A stretch of DNA of 64,000 bases from Cladobotryum mycophilum. Its lineage: Eukaryota > Ascomycota > Sordariomycetes > Hypocreales > Hypocreaceae. The stretch spans positions 4,464,001-4,528,000 of the forward strand of contig CM071589.1 of assembly GCA_036429605.1 (NCBI GenBank), in the 5' to 3' direction. Position numbers and translations under genes: made by a program. Numbering within the stretch: position 1 is the first letter of the stretch; each line of letters opens with the position of its first letter. Shown here one piece after another: positions 23,297 to 33,708 of the stretch. Under the pieces are notes generated by a model. It saw only the letters and a program-made list of their open reading frames with translations, had not been told where the DNA came from and made no database searches.

Positions 23297-26130
23297 ATGA
23301 AGACCGATTTCAGGGTATGTTCTTGCTTGGGATTGCTTTGGCCTATCAATTGCTCTTGTATTGACCTGCGTTTCAGTTTTCCAACTTGCTAGGCACCGTC
23401 TACTGCCAGGGCAACCTGGTTTTCAGTCCCGATGGCACCCATCTCTTCTCGCCTGTTGGCAATCGGGTGACTGTTTTTAACCTGGTAGAGTATGAAAAAT
23501 CCTTACAGCTTTCATGGTGCAAAGTCCGTCCGTCCTCGTGTGTTTGGCTGACTTGAGACCTTAGAAACAAATCATATACCTTTCCCTTTGCGCATCGCAA
23601 AAACATCACAAGCATTGGTCTTACACCTCGCGGCAATCTTCTTCTTACCGTAGACGAAGATGGACACGCAATCTTAACAAATGTCCCTCGTCGCATTTCC
23701 ATCTACCACTTCTCCTTCCGATCGCCAGTCACAGCGCTCTCCTTTTCGCCCTCTGGGAGATACTTTGTTGCCGGCTTGGGCCGCAAGATTGAGGTGTGGC
23801 ATGTCCCTTCAACGCCAGATACCAATGTTGAAGGCGAGCTCGAGTTTGCGCCATTCGTCAAGCATCATACACATACCGGCCATTTTGACTCGGTTCAGAA
23901 TATCGAATGGTCCAGCGACTCACGTTTCTTCTTGACCTCATCCAAAGATTTGACAGCTAGAATATGGAGTGTGGAGGCTGAAGAAGGGTTCATTCCCACT
24001 GTACTCTCTGGGCATAAGCAAACAGTTATTGGCACATGGTTCTCCGAGGATCAAGAAACTATTTATACAGTGAGCAAGGACGGTGCCGTTTTTGACTGGA
24101 AATACGTCAAGCCCATTAACCGCATAGAGGATGGCGATCGTATGGATGAAGACGACGATGAGTCGGATATGCGGTGGCGCATTGTCCAGAAGCATTACTT
24201 TATGCAGGGAAGCGCCCACGTTAGATGCGCATCCTTCCACCCCGAATCCAACCTGCTGGTGGCTGGCTTTTCCAACGGCCTCTTTGGACTGTACGAAATG
24301 CCAGACTTGAACAACATTCACAAATTGAGCATTTCCCAGAACGATGTCGACTATGTCACAATCAACAAGAGCGGAGAGTGGTTGGCATTTGGCGCCTCCA
24401 AGCTTGGTCAGCTCTTGGTGTGGGAGTGGCAGTCGGAGTCCTACATCCTCAAGCAGCAAGGCCACTTTGACTCGATCAATTCCTTGGTGTATTCACCAGA
24501 TGGTCAGCGCATTATTACGACTGCCGATGATGGAAAAATCAAGGTCTGGGACATCGAATCTGGTTTCTGTATCGTTACCTTTACAGAGCATACAAGCGGA
24601 GTTACAGCCAGCGAGTTTGCGAAGAAGGGAAATGTGCTTTTTACGTCAAGTCTTGACGGCTCGATCCGGGCCTGGGATCTTATTAGATACCGAAATTTCC
24701 GAACCTTTACAGCACCGACAAGGTTGTCGTTTACCTGCATGGCCGTGGATCCTAGTGGCGAAGTTGTTGCTGCGGGATCCCTGGACTCGTTTGACATTCA
24801 CATTTGGTCTGTTCAAACTGGTCAACTGCTCGATCAGTTGTCTGGACACGAGGGGCCTGTATCTGCGCTGGCGTTTACACCCAATGGCAATTCCCTAGTC
24901 AGTGGTAGTTGGGACCGTACAGCTCGTATCTGGTCCATTTTCAACCGAACACAAACAAGCGAACCACTGCAGCTACAGGCAGATGTTCTCGATATTGCCG
25001 TGCGACCGGATTCCCTTCAGTTGGCCGTTTCAACTCTCGATGGCCAACTGACCTTTTGGTCGATATCCGAGGCAGAGCAGACTGCTGGGTTGGATGGGCG
25101 TCGAGATGTGTCTGGTGGTCGAAAATTCTCAGACCGAAGGACAGCCGCCAACGTTTCCGGTACCAAGAGTTTTGCAACCATTCGATACAGCACTGATGGA
25201 AGCTGCCTTCTGGCAGGTGGAAATAGCAAGTACATTTGCTTGTATTCTGTGACGACCATGGTATTGTTGAAGAAGTTTACTGTCAGCGTGAACCTGTCAC
25301 TCTCGGGCACCCAGGAATTCCTTAATAGCAAAATGCTGACGGAGGCTGGAGCTCTGGATGAAATCGACATGCAGGGAGAAGCATCGGATCGCGAGGATCG
25401 TGTTGATAAGAGGCTACCTGGCTCGAAACGTGGCGGTGATCCTTCTGCCAGGAAGAAGATGCCAGAGGTTCGAGTAACTGGTGTTGGCTTCTCGCCTGCC
25501 GGTACCGCATTCTGCGCGGCTTCTACAGAGGGCTTGCTGATTTATAGCCTTGATAATACTCTTCAGTTTGATCCCTTTGACCTAAACATTGAGATTACGC
25601 CTGCTTCGACCCTTGCTGTTTTGGAGACGGAGAAGGATTATCTCAAGGCGTTGGTGATGGCTTTCCGACTCAACGAGGCTGGCTTAATCAAGCGAGTTTT
25701 CCAAGCGGTTCCGTCATCGGACATTTCTCTGGTGGTCGCGGATATCCCTACGGTCTACGTGTCCCGACTCCTGCGCTTCGTGGCCGCCCAAACGGAGGAA
25801 TCCCCCCACATCGAGTTCTGTCTCTTGTGGATCAAGGCCCTAATTGACAAGCACGGTGCTTGGCTGACGGCCAACCGCGGCAAGGTTGATATCGAGTTGA
25901 GAGTCGTATCCCGAGCCATCTCCAAGATGAGGGATGAGATTAGGAAGCTGGCCGATGAAAACGTCTACATGGTGGATTATTTACTCGGGCAGGCTGGTAA
26001 AAAGGAGGATAAGGGAAAGAAGCAGAGCTTGTTAACGGGTAGGCAACAGCAGTTGATGGATGTAGCGATGGGCGGCGAGGGGGATTCAGGGGGCGAGAGT
26101 GAAGATGATGAGTGGATTGGATTAGACTAA
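23297..26130 (+). CDS. PWP2: PWP2, WD40 component of the small-subunit processome (UTP-B)
   Basis: Nucleolar U3 snoRNP/SSU-processome protein needed for 18S rRNA maturation. Exons are 23297-23314 (18 nt, MKTDFR), 23377-23489 and 23565-26130, giving 898 residues. The first exon was chosen because the family begins MKTDFKFSNLLGTVYCQGN, and splicing GTATGT..TTTCAG joins MKTDFR to FSNLLGTVYCQGNLVFSPDG in phase 0. Two seven-bladed propeller regions follow, with repeats such as GHFDSVQNIEWSSDSRFFLT, GHEGPVSALAFTPNG and SGSWDRTARIWSIF. An acidic insert lies near residues 167-180. The C-terminal helical Utp12-type region (LKALVMAFRLNEAGLIKRVF) ends in a Lys/Glu-rich tail. No correction needed. Confidence 0.95.
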
Positions 26131-26270
26131 ATGGCGAATGAGGATTTAATTTGATTTCAATACAAAATTGCATATGAAGAACATCTCCTATAGTCGCGAG
26201 ACAGTGACCTTGGACCTAGTGTTGAACCACTGATCAGTTCTGTGACGCATGACGAGTGCATGTTTGTGCC

Positions 26271-27896
26271 TCACTTTGCTTTCGGAATATCCTCCCATGC
26301 CTCCTCGAACCCAGTTGAAAACACCCACCGATTCTCCGCCTCCGCCCCTTTGAGCAATAAATAATGTACCTTTAACCACGTCTCCCCATCCTCGAAGCGG
26401 ATCCACGGTGCACCGGCATGCTTTCCCGCCAACTCCTGAGCAATCAAAAGGGAACGGACAACCTTGATGCTATGCCCATCATCCACAATCTTGTGGTACC
26501 GGGGTAATAAGTCTTCCGGCTTGGAGACGGCGTCCTGGGGGAGGGGGCGGGATTTGATGACTTGGAGGTTGAGTTGGGGGCTGCCGCGGGCGATGTATTG
26601 GATGATGTCGAAGCGGATTTTCCATTCGAGGAAGCGGGCATTTTGCTCGGGGGTGATGAAGGGGAGCCGAGAGATTGTGACGAAGAATAGTGAGGCGTTG
26701 AGGTTGTGACTGTGGGGGGTTTGTTAGTATTGGAGGGGTTGTATAGGGGTATAGGGGTATAAGGGTATAGGGGATGGATGGGTGGACTTGCATGAAGAAG
26801 AAATCCCATCTTGGTTCGTGGGGGGATGAATTGATGTCGCAGCAGAAATATAAGCAATGGAATTAATCATCTCCGCCGTCTTCTCCTCCACCTCCTCGGG
26901 CTTCACCCTGACCTGCTTCAACAACTCCAGTACCTGATCCCACCCGCGACCAAAAACGCCATCCTTGATATTATCATCGTCCCCCCATTGCACGCAGTTG
27001 GCGAGCTTCTCGTTCCGGCGGACCGACTCGATGAGCTCGGGGGCGGTGCTGAATGACTTGGGAGGGTCGGAGGAAGCCGATTTCTCGATTTTGGAGAGGA
27101 GGGCACCGTAGTTATTGTTGTGGACGGCGGCTTGAGCGAGGCCCTGGGCGATGATGGTGGGCTGGGACCATTCGATGCCGTACATGAGCTGGATCAGAGG
27201 GTGGAGGATGCCTGGGGGGAGGGATAAGCATCTTTCCATCTATATGGGAGCGAAAAGGGGATGATGCTATTTACCGGCAAAGAAACGGCCAAGCAAGTCA
27301 TTACTCCTCTCATCTCCTTTAAAGAGGTACTCCTGCAGTACCGCCTCCCACCCCTTTCCTGAATCTCATCCTGGAAGAACTTGAGGAAATCGGCGTAATG
27401 ATCCCCCTCGCCGAGGTAGGGGCAATCTTTCGTCCACCCCTTGCTGAGATCCTGAACGGCGATTTTGCTGGTGGGTTTTGCTCCGAGTTGATACGAGGTA
27501 TTGGCGGCGTACGCTTTATCTAGGTCCTCGGGCGTGGCTCCTGTTCCGTATAATGCCAAAAGGTGGTGAACAATCTTTGATTTTTGTGTATTTTTGTTAG
27601 CCTTTCTTTTTTGGTGCTTTGTATGAAATGTGCTTGAGGGGCATCGGGAGAGGAGAGTCGTACGTGGTTGTGAAACCTGGAGGCATTGAAAAAGACATGA
27701 TGTTCCTGCAATCTAGAGTTAGCAATGCGTCACCTCCCATTCCCACACATTGTATTCCCCAAAACAAAAGAAGAAGGCTAACCTTGAGGTCCCTTTGGAG
27801 AAGCTCCGTCACTTTGATGGCCGTTTCGTCATTCTGCTTTAGCTTTAAGAGACCCGTATCACTGACAGGGACCTGAATGTGGTAAGCCGTCGCCAT
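26271..27896 (-). CDS. Questin-oxidase-like protein (DUF4243 family); two homopolymer frame breaks and a GC-AG intron
   Basis: Resembles questin oxidase-type Baeyer-Villiger enzymes, though many fungi carry paralogues of unknown substrate. Exons on the minus strand: 27896-27783, 27705-27664, 27574-27275, 27211-26792 and 26709-26271, about 438 residues when corrected. Landmarks are EHHVFFNASRFHNH, IVHHLLALYGTGATPEDLDK, LLGRFFAGILHPLIQLMYGI and SLFFVTISRLPFITPEQNAR. Exon 3 needs one added base in the C4 run 27351-27354 to read ERGWEAVLQEYLFKGDERSN. Exon 4 needs one added base in the G6 run 26820-26825 to read PPHEPRWDFFFIHN. Intron 4 starts GCAAGT (26791 downward) instead of GT. An in-frame Met at 27989 would add 31 residues beginning MLMLRRRSIIRTF, which is presequence-like, so mitochondrial targeting is possible. 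No neighbour suggests a biosynthetic cluster. Confidence 0.85.
26729..26780. repeat. TATAGGGG-type tandem repeat inside intron 4 of the questin-oxidase-like gene
   Basis: About four imperfect units of TATAGGGG/TATAAGGG fill most of the 82-bp GC-AG intron. It is G-rich on the plus strand but is not the TTAGGG telomere repeat. Confidence 0.75.
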
Positions 27897-28803
27897 GTTT
27901 ACTGCAGATGAAGCTTGGATTGAACGAGTTTGCTGGTATGAGAGTGCAATAAAGGTTCTGATGATTGACCGTCTTCGCAGCATGAGCATGACGAAGTTCT
28001 AGAAAATGAAGCTATGACATGTCATGGCTGGGGACCGGGGAGCTTTTATACCATATTGACGACACCATCAACCATTGAGCTAGATTGATCTAAGTAAGTT
28101 CAGCTGAAGCACAACACGGTAGGAACCTCAATGTAACCGAAACACACGAATGATGATATCACTCTCTTCATAAAAGCTGACAAATGGGAATTCAACCTGT
28201 GGAATGTGACGGGTAAAATAGCATGCATTGCTTGCTTGCTTGTTCTGTCTCGGACAACTCGTTGCCGTTCGGACATCCGACCAACTTCTTGGCCGCAACC
28301 TGTCATATCATGTAGATAGGAAATGGGAGACGCAGATTGGCTGGAGCATCGTTCCCTGGGCGAGAAATGTGGAGAAATGTAGATGCAGCTCGGGGAGAGA
28401 GGAAATGCCTGTTACAGTAAGATGGAGATTTGAATGGACCGAATTCGATGATACTGAGGGGTCAAAGTTGGAGTGACTGACATCATCAAGCTTTGCAATG
28501 TGGGAATTGGGGTTGGAGTTGGAAGTTGTCCCGATGGGAAACGTCGCTAGCCGCCGGAGCTGTGACATGAGCCAGAATCACGAATATGAAAACCGAGCAC
28601 ATGTCTTAACAAATGAAATATCATTGCTTGCTCGACTCTCTATCGAGTCGGCTCGAGTCTTATTCTAAAGCTAAGAAGAATTGGTCCCCAAATCATTCTC
28701 CCATCGCACCTTTTGTTTATCAACTTTTGAGTTCCATCCATACATACCCAGATAGCAAAGAAAAATGCAGTCATTAATCATGAGTTAAGCATGCGCCCAA
28801 CAC
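27897..28803. other. Spacer between the questin-oxidase-like gene and the histone chaperone gene
   Basis: About 900 bp of 5' flank for the questin-oxidase-like gene and 3' flank of the chaperone gene. Only short frames are present and none is convincing. Confidence 0.5.
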
Positions 28804-29871
28804 TTAGGCCTTGCGCTTCTTGGGGGCTGCTCATCGCCATCCTCCATCTCCTCGTCAGACTCGAAGTTGATGTCGCTCATGGCGTCCTGCTCCTGAGCGG
28901 CAACTGTAAAACGGTTAGCTAGGGTTCATGAGAAATTATACAGAGGGTTCCCTAAAAAAAAAAAAAAAAAAAAAAAAACTTACTAAAGCACTTGATGGCA
29001 CCGGGCCAGAGATCCTCGGCAATGCAGACGGCAAGGTCGTCGGCGGTGGGGAAGATCTCGTTCTCGTACTCATCATCCTCATCCTCCTCGTCCTCATCCA
29101 TGTCATCATCAACCTCCTTGCCCTCCTTGCGAGCCTGGCGCTTCTCCTGCTCCTCCTTGATGGCGGCCTGGTTCTCCTCCTCGGTGATGTTGAGGCCACG
29201 GAAACCGAACCAAGCGAAGAAGCTGATACCGTCAAGACTAGTGCTCTCTATCTGCTGGGTGAGGGCCTTCTTGGCCTCGGTCTCCTGGTCGGCCTTGCCA
29301 GCCTTGTCATCCTCCCAGACCTGGTGGACGAGGTCGAGCATGCCGCTGGTCAGGTCCTTGCCCTTCTTCCAGTTGATCTTGACAGGCTCGCTGACGAGGC
29401 CAGCCCAGCCATCCCTGTTGCTGCGCCGCCAGAACTTCTTCTCGAGGACCTTGTTCTCAAAGTACTCGTTCTCGCTGAACTCGAACTTGATGGCGATGCT
29501 GCGAGGGTCACCCTGGGGGAGCTCGAAGCGGTCCACGGAGAGGGAGACGAGGTGGTTCACGAGGACGTTGGAGTCAGTGGGCTGGACGTACTCGTCGATA
29601 TCAGGAGGAGCCTGCTCGAAGACGAGGGGCCAGAAGTTGGGGATCTGGGAGACGACCTTTTCGCGCTTGACGTAGAGCTCCTTGGAGAGCTCATGCTGCT
29701 TGCGGACTGTGAGACACGATGTTAGTATGTATAGTCTTTAAATTGGAGGAGGAGGATATCTAGTATCGAGTATCAAGACGTACGAAGCTCAAGCTCAACC
29801 TCCTCAAAGTCATCCTCGAGATCCTCGAGCTGCTGGTAGAGGATGGGGTTGTCAATAGTTTCGGCAGACAT
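28804..29871 (-). CDS. NAP1-family histone chaperone, SET/Vps75-like; one homopolymer frame break at the C-terminus
   Basis: Nuclear histone chaperone. Exons on the minus strand: 29871-29784, 29706-28984 and 28903-28804, 303 residues when corrected. The N-terminal dimerisation helix (LEDLEDDFEEVELELLRKQH) is followed by the earmuff domain (REKVVSQIPNFWPLVFEQAP, FEFSENEYFENKVLEKKFWR). An acidic tail (VDDDMDEDEEDEDDEYENE) is typical of the family. Exon 3 reads past its natural end unless one base is added to the G5 run 28822-28826. With it, the protein ends EQPPKKRKA, a basic nuclear-localisation-like tail followed by TAA at 28806-28804. Intron 2 starts GTAAG and runs straight into a 25-base homopolymer (28954-28978). 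SET and Vps75 are hard to separate, so I leave the symbol blank. Confidence 0.9.
28954..28978. repeat. A25 homopolymer (T25 in the transcript) at the 5' end of an intron
   Basis: Lies directly after the GTAAG donor of intron 2 in the histone chaperone gene. The exact length is unreliable given the homopolymer problems elsewhere in this sequence. Confidence 0.85.
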
Positions 29872-31446
29872 TTTGATTGTAGAAAAATGTGATTTGACTA
29901 AAAAAATGTGTGTGTAAGTAGATGGTCTCAGGTTATTTTGTTGTTGATATGGCCCAGCAGTAGCAGTAGCGAAATACTACCTGCTCGGGGTGTAGAAGAC
30001 TCACTATAGAAATTTGGTATGAAGTAGGAGAAGAAAGATGAAGGTGATAGATATTTGAAGGAAGGAAAGAGCGAAGAGGTCTTCCCGAGGGATATTTAAA
30101 CCAGTAGGTACTTGCCTTGAAAAAAAAATTGTTGACTTATCGGATAATAGCTCGCAGGCCCAAGAACCACTCCCGCTCACTACCAGTGGCAGCGGTTTAA
30201 TCGGTGTGGTGGTGTGTGCGAACGAATTTTACATGTAATTAAATTTTTTTCTCACTCTTCTCGCTCTGGAGGTACCTCGTCAACCTACTTCTCTCCCACT
30301 GTCTGGGTTCGTTGTCGATTGGCTCTGAAACCCCTGCAGCGCGGAGCCTGAAAAAGGCATTGCATGTCCAGCGCTAAACCCATTACGGCAACATGGCATC
30401 ATACTCGGTTCACTGATTGGCAGCCCGCTAAAGTGCTCTAACCAGGGACGCCCTGGTGGCTCAGGGTCCACTGTGCGGCGGACAAGACCGTTACTGTTTC
30501 AATGGAGGGGTCCCTCACGCTCTCTATACCTCAAACGGTTGAAAACGGATACTGACACACCACCCAACACGCATCACCGCAACTTTGTCTGGCGTTGCAT
30601 TTTTGGTCTGATGGAGAAGGGAGAGAGAGAAAAAAGCCAGCAGGGTAGAAAAGTTTTTAGCTGCATTGTTAAGCAGGTAATATTTTTTATATGGAACTAA
30701 TTTTCATTGGCCTGATGAAAAGGCGGAGAGTAAAAAACCGAGACAAGTCAAAAACTTGTTGTGAGTTCTCCATGACAACAGCCCATACGCTTTGTTTGGG
30801 TGGTTTGTTGGCCAATTGAGGGGGAGACTGTGCAAAATGTGACCATCCAAACAGATGAATGAATCTTTGGTACTGGCCAATATCCTGCCACGTTCAATGG
30901 ATCATTGGACAGCTCTGCTCGTTGTGCACCTGCTCTACGTTGGCCTCACCAAATTCATGCTTGAGCGAATCAAACACGCAATCATGTGTACTCAAAATGA
31001 TGATATATCAACTGCATGTGACGTCTTGAAGATCACATGCCATCCAATTATACTCATTTCCCGCTATTGTTCCATATGAATACCTTTATTTCCACAATCG
31101 ACTCTCAATTGTTCACGGTGTTGAAATATTTTGATTTTTTTCTGTATCGCCTTATCTTATCTACATTTACCCCTCCCCCGCTTCTTCTGCCCCACCTCGT
31201 CCACCTGCCCCAACATGCATAATCCATCCTCCAAAGTAAACAATGCGAGATATGCACGTCAATGATTGTCAATATGAAGATGCTGTGATATTATTGATCA
31301 TTGTTAGGGAAGAAATCGCTTGAATAGCCGCCTAACATGCATTAAGTTTCTTCCTATATAATTCCGGACCCCCTACCCTACATTCTCTCCTCTCAACCTG
31401 GACACCGCACTGCTAAAGACTCCAAGGCCTTCCAATCCTTATCGAG
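29872..31446. other. Divergent intergenic region between the histone chaperone and CutC genes
   Basis: About 1.6 kb without a convincing gene. It serves as 5' flank for both genes. Short AT-rich runs (near 30121-30130 and 30238-30250) are the only features noted. Confidence 0.55.
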
Positions 31447-32292
31447 ATGTCTCTGTCTCTAGAGGTGGCCGTCTTCTCTGGCGCCTATGGCCTCAAGGCC
31501 CAGGCCCTTGGTGCTAAACGCATTGAGATCAACGCCCCAGGATCGTACGAAGCAGGCGGGCTTACGCCCCCAGTGAGCGAGCTGACATCCATTGCCTCGC
31601 AGCTTGAAATACCTGTGCGCATCATGATCCGCCCACGCGGTCCGCCTCAGATTGTCAATGGCTCAGATGGAGGCGATTCTCATCGTGAAACTCAAGATTT
31701 TATTTACACAAAGTCCGAGATAAAGCAGATGCTCTATGCCATCCACGACTTCAAAGCCAGTAACGTCATGAACCCCCTCCGCGGCGATGCCTTTGTGTTT
31801 GGAATCCTCAAGCGACAGGATAACCCCGAAGCTCTAGCGAAATACCCCGAGGAACGCTACATCATTGACGAGAACTGTTGCAAGATGCTAATTGATGCTG
31901 CCCGCCCTTTTGGCTGCATCTTCCACAGAGCATTCGATCCCATTGCTGCTACCGACCGCTGGCAGGATGGCCTGGATGCCCTTATCCGCTGTGGCTTCGA
32001 AGGTGTCCTGACGGCCGGAGGAGTTGGCAATTGCTCTGGCAATGTTAAGAAACTTGATCAGATGTGTCATCGTACCATTGGTAAACTGCAGATCATTGCT
32101 GGCGGCGGTGTCAGAAGCCACAACGTCAAGGATACAGTTGCTTGCCTATCCACCCACGGCGCCAAGAACGTGTGGATGCATACGGCATCACTCATGGCTA
32201 GAACCAATGAGGATGGCCACCAGCGCGAGGAACTCGACACTGACGAGCTGCTAAAGATCCTTGGGACGATGAGCCTGACTTCCCCGGACTAG
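31447..32292 (+). CDS. cutC: CutC family protein (copper homeostasis)
   Basis: A single exon encodes 281 residues, the usual CutC size. CutC proteins form a TIM barrel and are linked to copper homeostasis, although the molecular activity is unsettled. Recognisable family segments are the N-terminal LEVAVFSGAYGLKAQALGAK, RIEINAPGSYEAGGLTPP, the IMIRPRGP strand, FVFGILK, FHRAFDPIAATDRWQDGLDA, the conserved LTAGG turn and the IIAGGGVRSHNV segment. There is no signal peptide or membrane segment, so it is cytosolic. The start is the only Met before the conserved first strand, and its context is reasonable. Confidence 0.93.
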   Translation: MSLSLEVAVFSGAYGLKAQALGAKRIEINAPGSYEAGGLTPPVSELTSIASQLEIPVRIMIRPRGPPQIVNGSDGGDSHRETQDFIYTKSEIKQMLYAIHDFKASNVMNPLRGDAFVFGILKRQDNPEALAKYPEERYIIDENCCKMLIDAARPFGCIFHRAFDPIAATDRWQDGLDALIRCGFEGVLTAGGVGNCSGNVKKLDQMCHRTIGKLQIIAGGGVRSHNVKDTVACLSTHGAKNVWMHTASLMARTNEDGHQREELDTDELLKILGTMSLTSPD

Positions 32293-33036
32293 AAGTCCCC
32301 CGCAGAGCATTGGCTCAAGTATTGGGCCCCTCGGTATATGCATTAGGTTTGGAAGGATGTGCCTATGCCTTGGGATTTTCTATTTTTGATATGCTGAACC
32401 CACAGGAGGACTGAGATTTGAGGAGATATGACTTTGATTGGCTTTGCTGATATACCGCACCATTTTGCGCAAGGTCCCTGCATCGGGGGTGGGCAGAACA
32501 TGACCGCTAAATATATGATAGAGGACATCCTGACGAGGAACTTTGGGAATATGGTGCCATTATAGAATCGATACAACTCCAAGATACCGTGCTTAAACTC
32601 TGAATGTTTGTTTAGTGTACTGTGATGAACTAAATTTTGTTACCCTCATATGCCACGATAGGCACTTATATTGGATGGCATGGAAGTCATGTAGATACTT
32701 GAGGTTTTGTTTCACTGAATTTCTAAGCAGTTGCTCAGCTATTGTACATGATTTGCCTTGTTGAGGCGCCTCTGGGTACAGCCTTCAATGAGGTGCCCTC
32801 ACCCTAACCTAACCTCGTGGGTTGTTCACGTTTTCTAAATCTCATGTAGACGCGATTCTGCCCCGAATTTGCGGCGATGCAGCCATTATCGTGAAACCAC
32901 GGGGCAATAAAAAAACCATAAGTGAGAAAAGAAAATACAAATTTCATCCGCGTCTCCCCAACGGGCCCGGGGGTAGGCAAAACGCAATCTCCCTGCGCTC
33001 CCTCCTCTGCTCGGACATGGTGCGTATTGGCAAGAA
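32293..33036. other. Convergent spacer between CutC and the coiled-coil gene
   Basis: About 740 bp between two 3' ends. I see no gene and no obvious repeat. Confidence 0.5.
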
Positions 33037-33708
33037 TCAAGAATAAAGTGACCAATCATCTCTTTGGGGGCTTTCAGTCCTACAGTAGTCGTCATAGTTG
33101 TCGCCGTCGTCGTCATTGTCTTCGTTAGGGAAAACGTGGCTTGTTACCCGGCGAAGGGTGTCCCGAATGTCCTCGATTTCTGTCTTGACGCGGGCGATCT
33201 CAGCCTCTGTCTTCGCTTTGTCCTCGAAAAGCTTAAACGCCATTACGACTTCTATCACCTGCTGGAAGGACAAGTTTTTGGGCGCATCGTCTCGTCTCCT
33301 CTCCATGGCGTCGAGTCGTTCTGATGTAGCCTCGTGACTGCTCCTGAGATCGCGAACCTCCTCGGCTGGCGCGACCTCGCGGGCTTCGAGCGCCCGGATG
33401 CGTTCCTGCAGGAAGACAATCTCCTCGCGCTGTCGGGCCATTGCATTCTCCATGCGAATGCGCTCCTGGTCCAGGCGGATGCACTCCATGGTGAGTCTCT
33501 GGACGGTCATGGGCGGTCCGTCGAGCTCCACCTTGTAGCCGATGATGGAGGATGTTGGCTTCTTTTCAGAGTCTTCTCTTTTAGAGTTGATGGAGAGATT
33601 GGATTTCTCGTCTTCGTCTGGGGTGTGAATACGGGGAGAAGATGTCTCCGAATGTAGTGGCATGGTAAAGTCACGCCTCCATCCTCCCCGTTGGCGTCTC
33701 GTGGACAT
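33037..33708 (-). CDS. Hypothetical coiled-coil protein
   Basis: A single exon of 223 residues that I do not recognise. Residues 1-60 are basic, Ser/Thr-rich and probably disordered. Residues about 68-190 are strongly helical and heptad-like (MTVQRLTMECIRLDQERIRM, EIVFLQERIRALEARE, AKTEAEIARVKTEIEDIRDT), suggesting a long coiled coil, perhaps a dimer. The C-terminus is Asp/Asn/Tyr-rich (EDNDDDGDNYDDY). Met16 is an alternative start. Reading frame, codon use and composition look coding, and the antisense frames do not. No membrane segment. Its function is unknown and the neighbours give no clue. Confidence 0.7.
   Translation of the reverse strand: MSTRRQRGGWRRDFTMPLHSETSSPRIHTPDEDEKSNLSINSKREDSEKKPTSSIIGYKVELDGPPMTVQRLTMECIRLDQERIRMENAMARQREEIVFLQERIRALEAREVAPAEEVRDLRSSHEATSERLDAMERRRDDAPKNLSFQQVIEVVMAFKLFEDKAKTEAEIARVKTEIEDIRDTLRRVTSHVFPNEDNDDDGDNYDDYCRTESPQRDDWSLYS

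Noticed and set aside
26729..26780. Interstitial telomere-like repeat
   Set aside because: The unit is TATAGGGG/TATAAGGG, not TTAGGG, and it lies within an intron of a conserved gene.
26271..27989. Part of a secondary-metabolite cluster because of the questin-oxidase-like gene
   Set aside because: Its neighbours are PWP2 and a histone chaperone; no polyketide synthase, transporter or pathway regulator is near.
28928..29725. 265-codon plus-strand Leu/Val-rich frame
   Set aside because: Antisense shadow of the SET-like chaperone exon 2, starting in the homopolymer of its intron.
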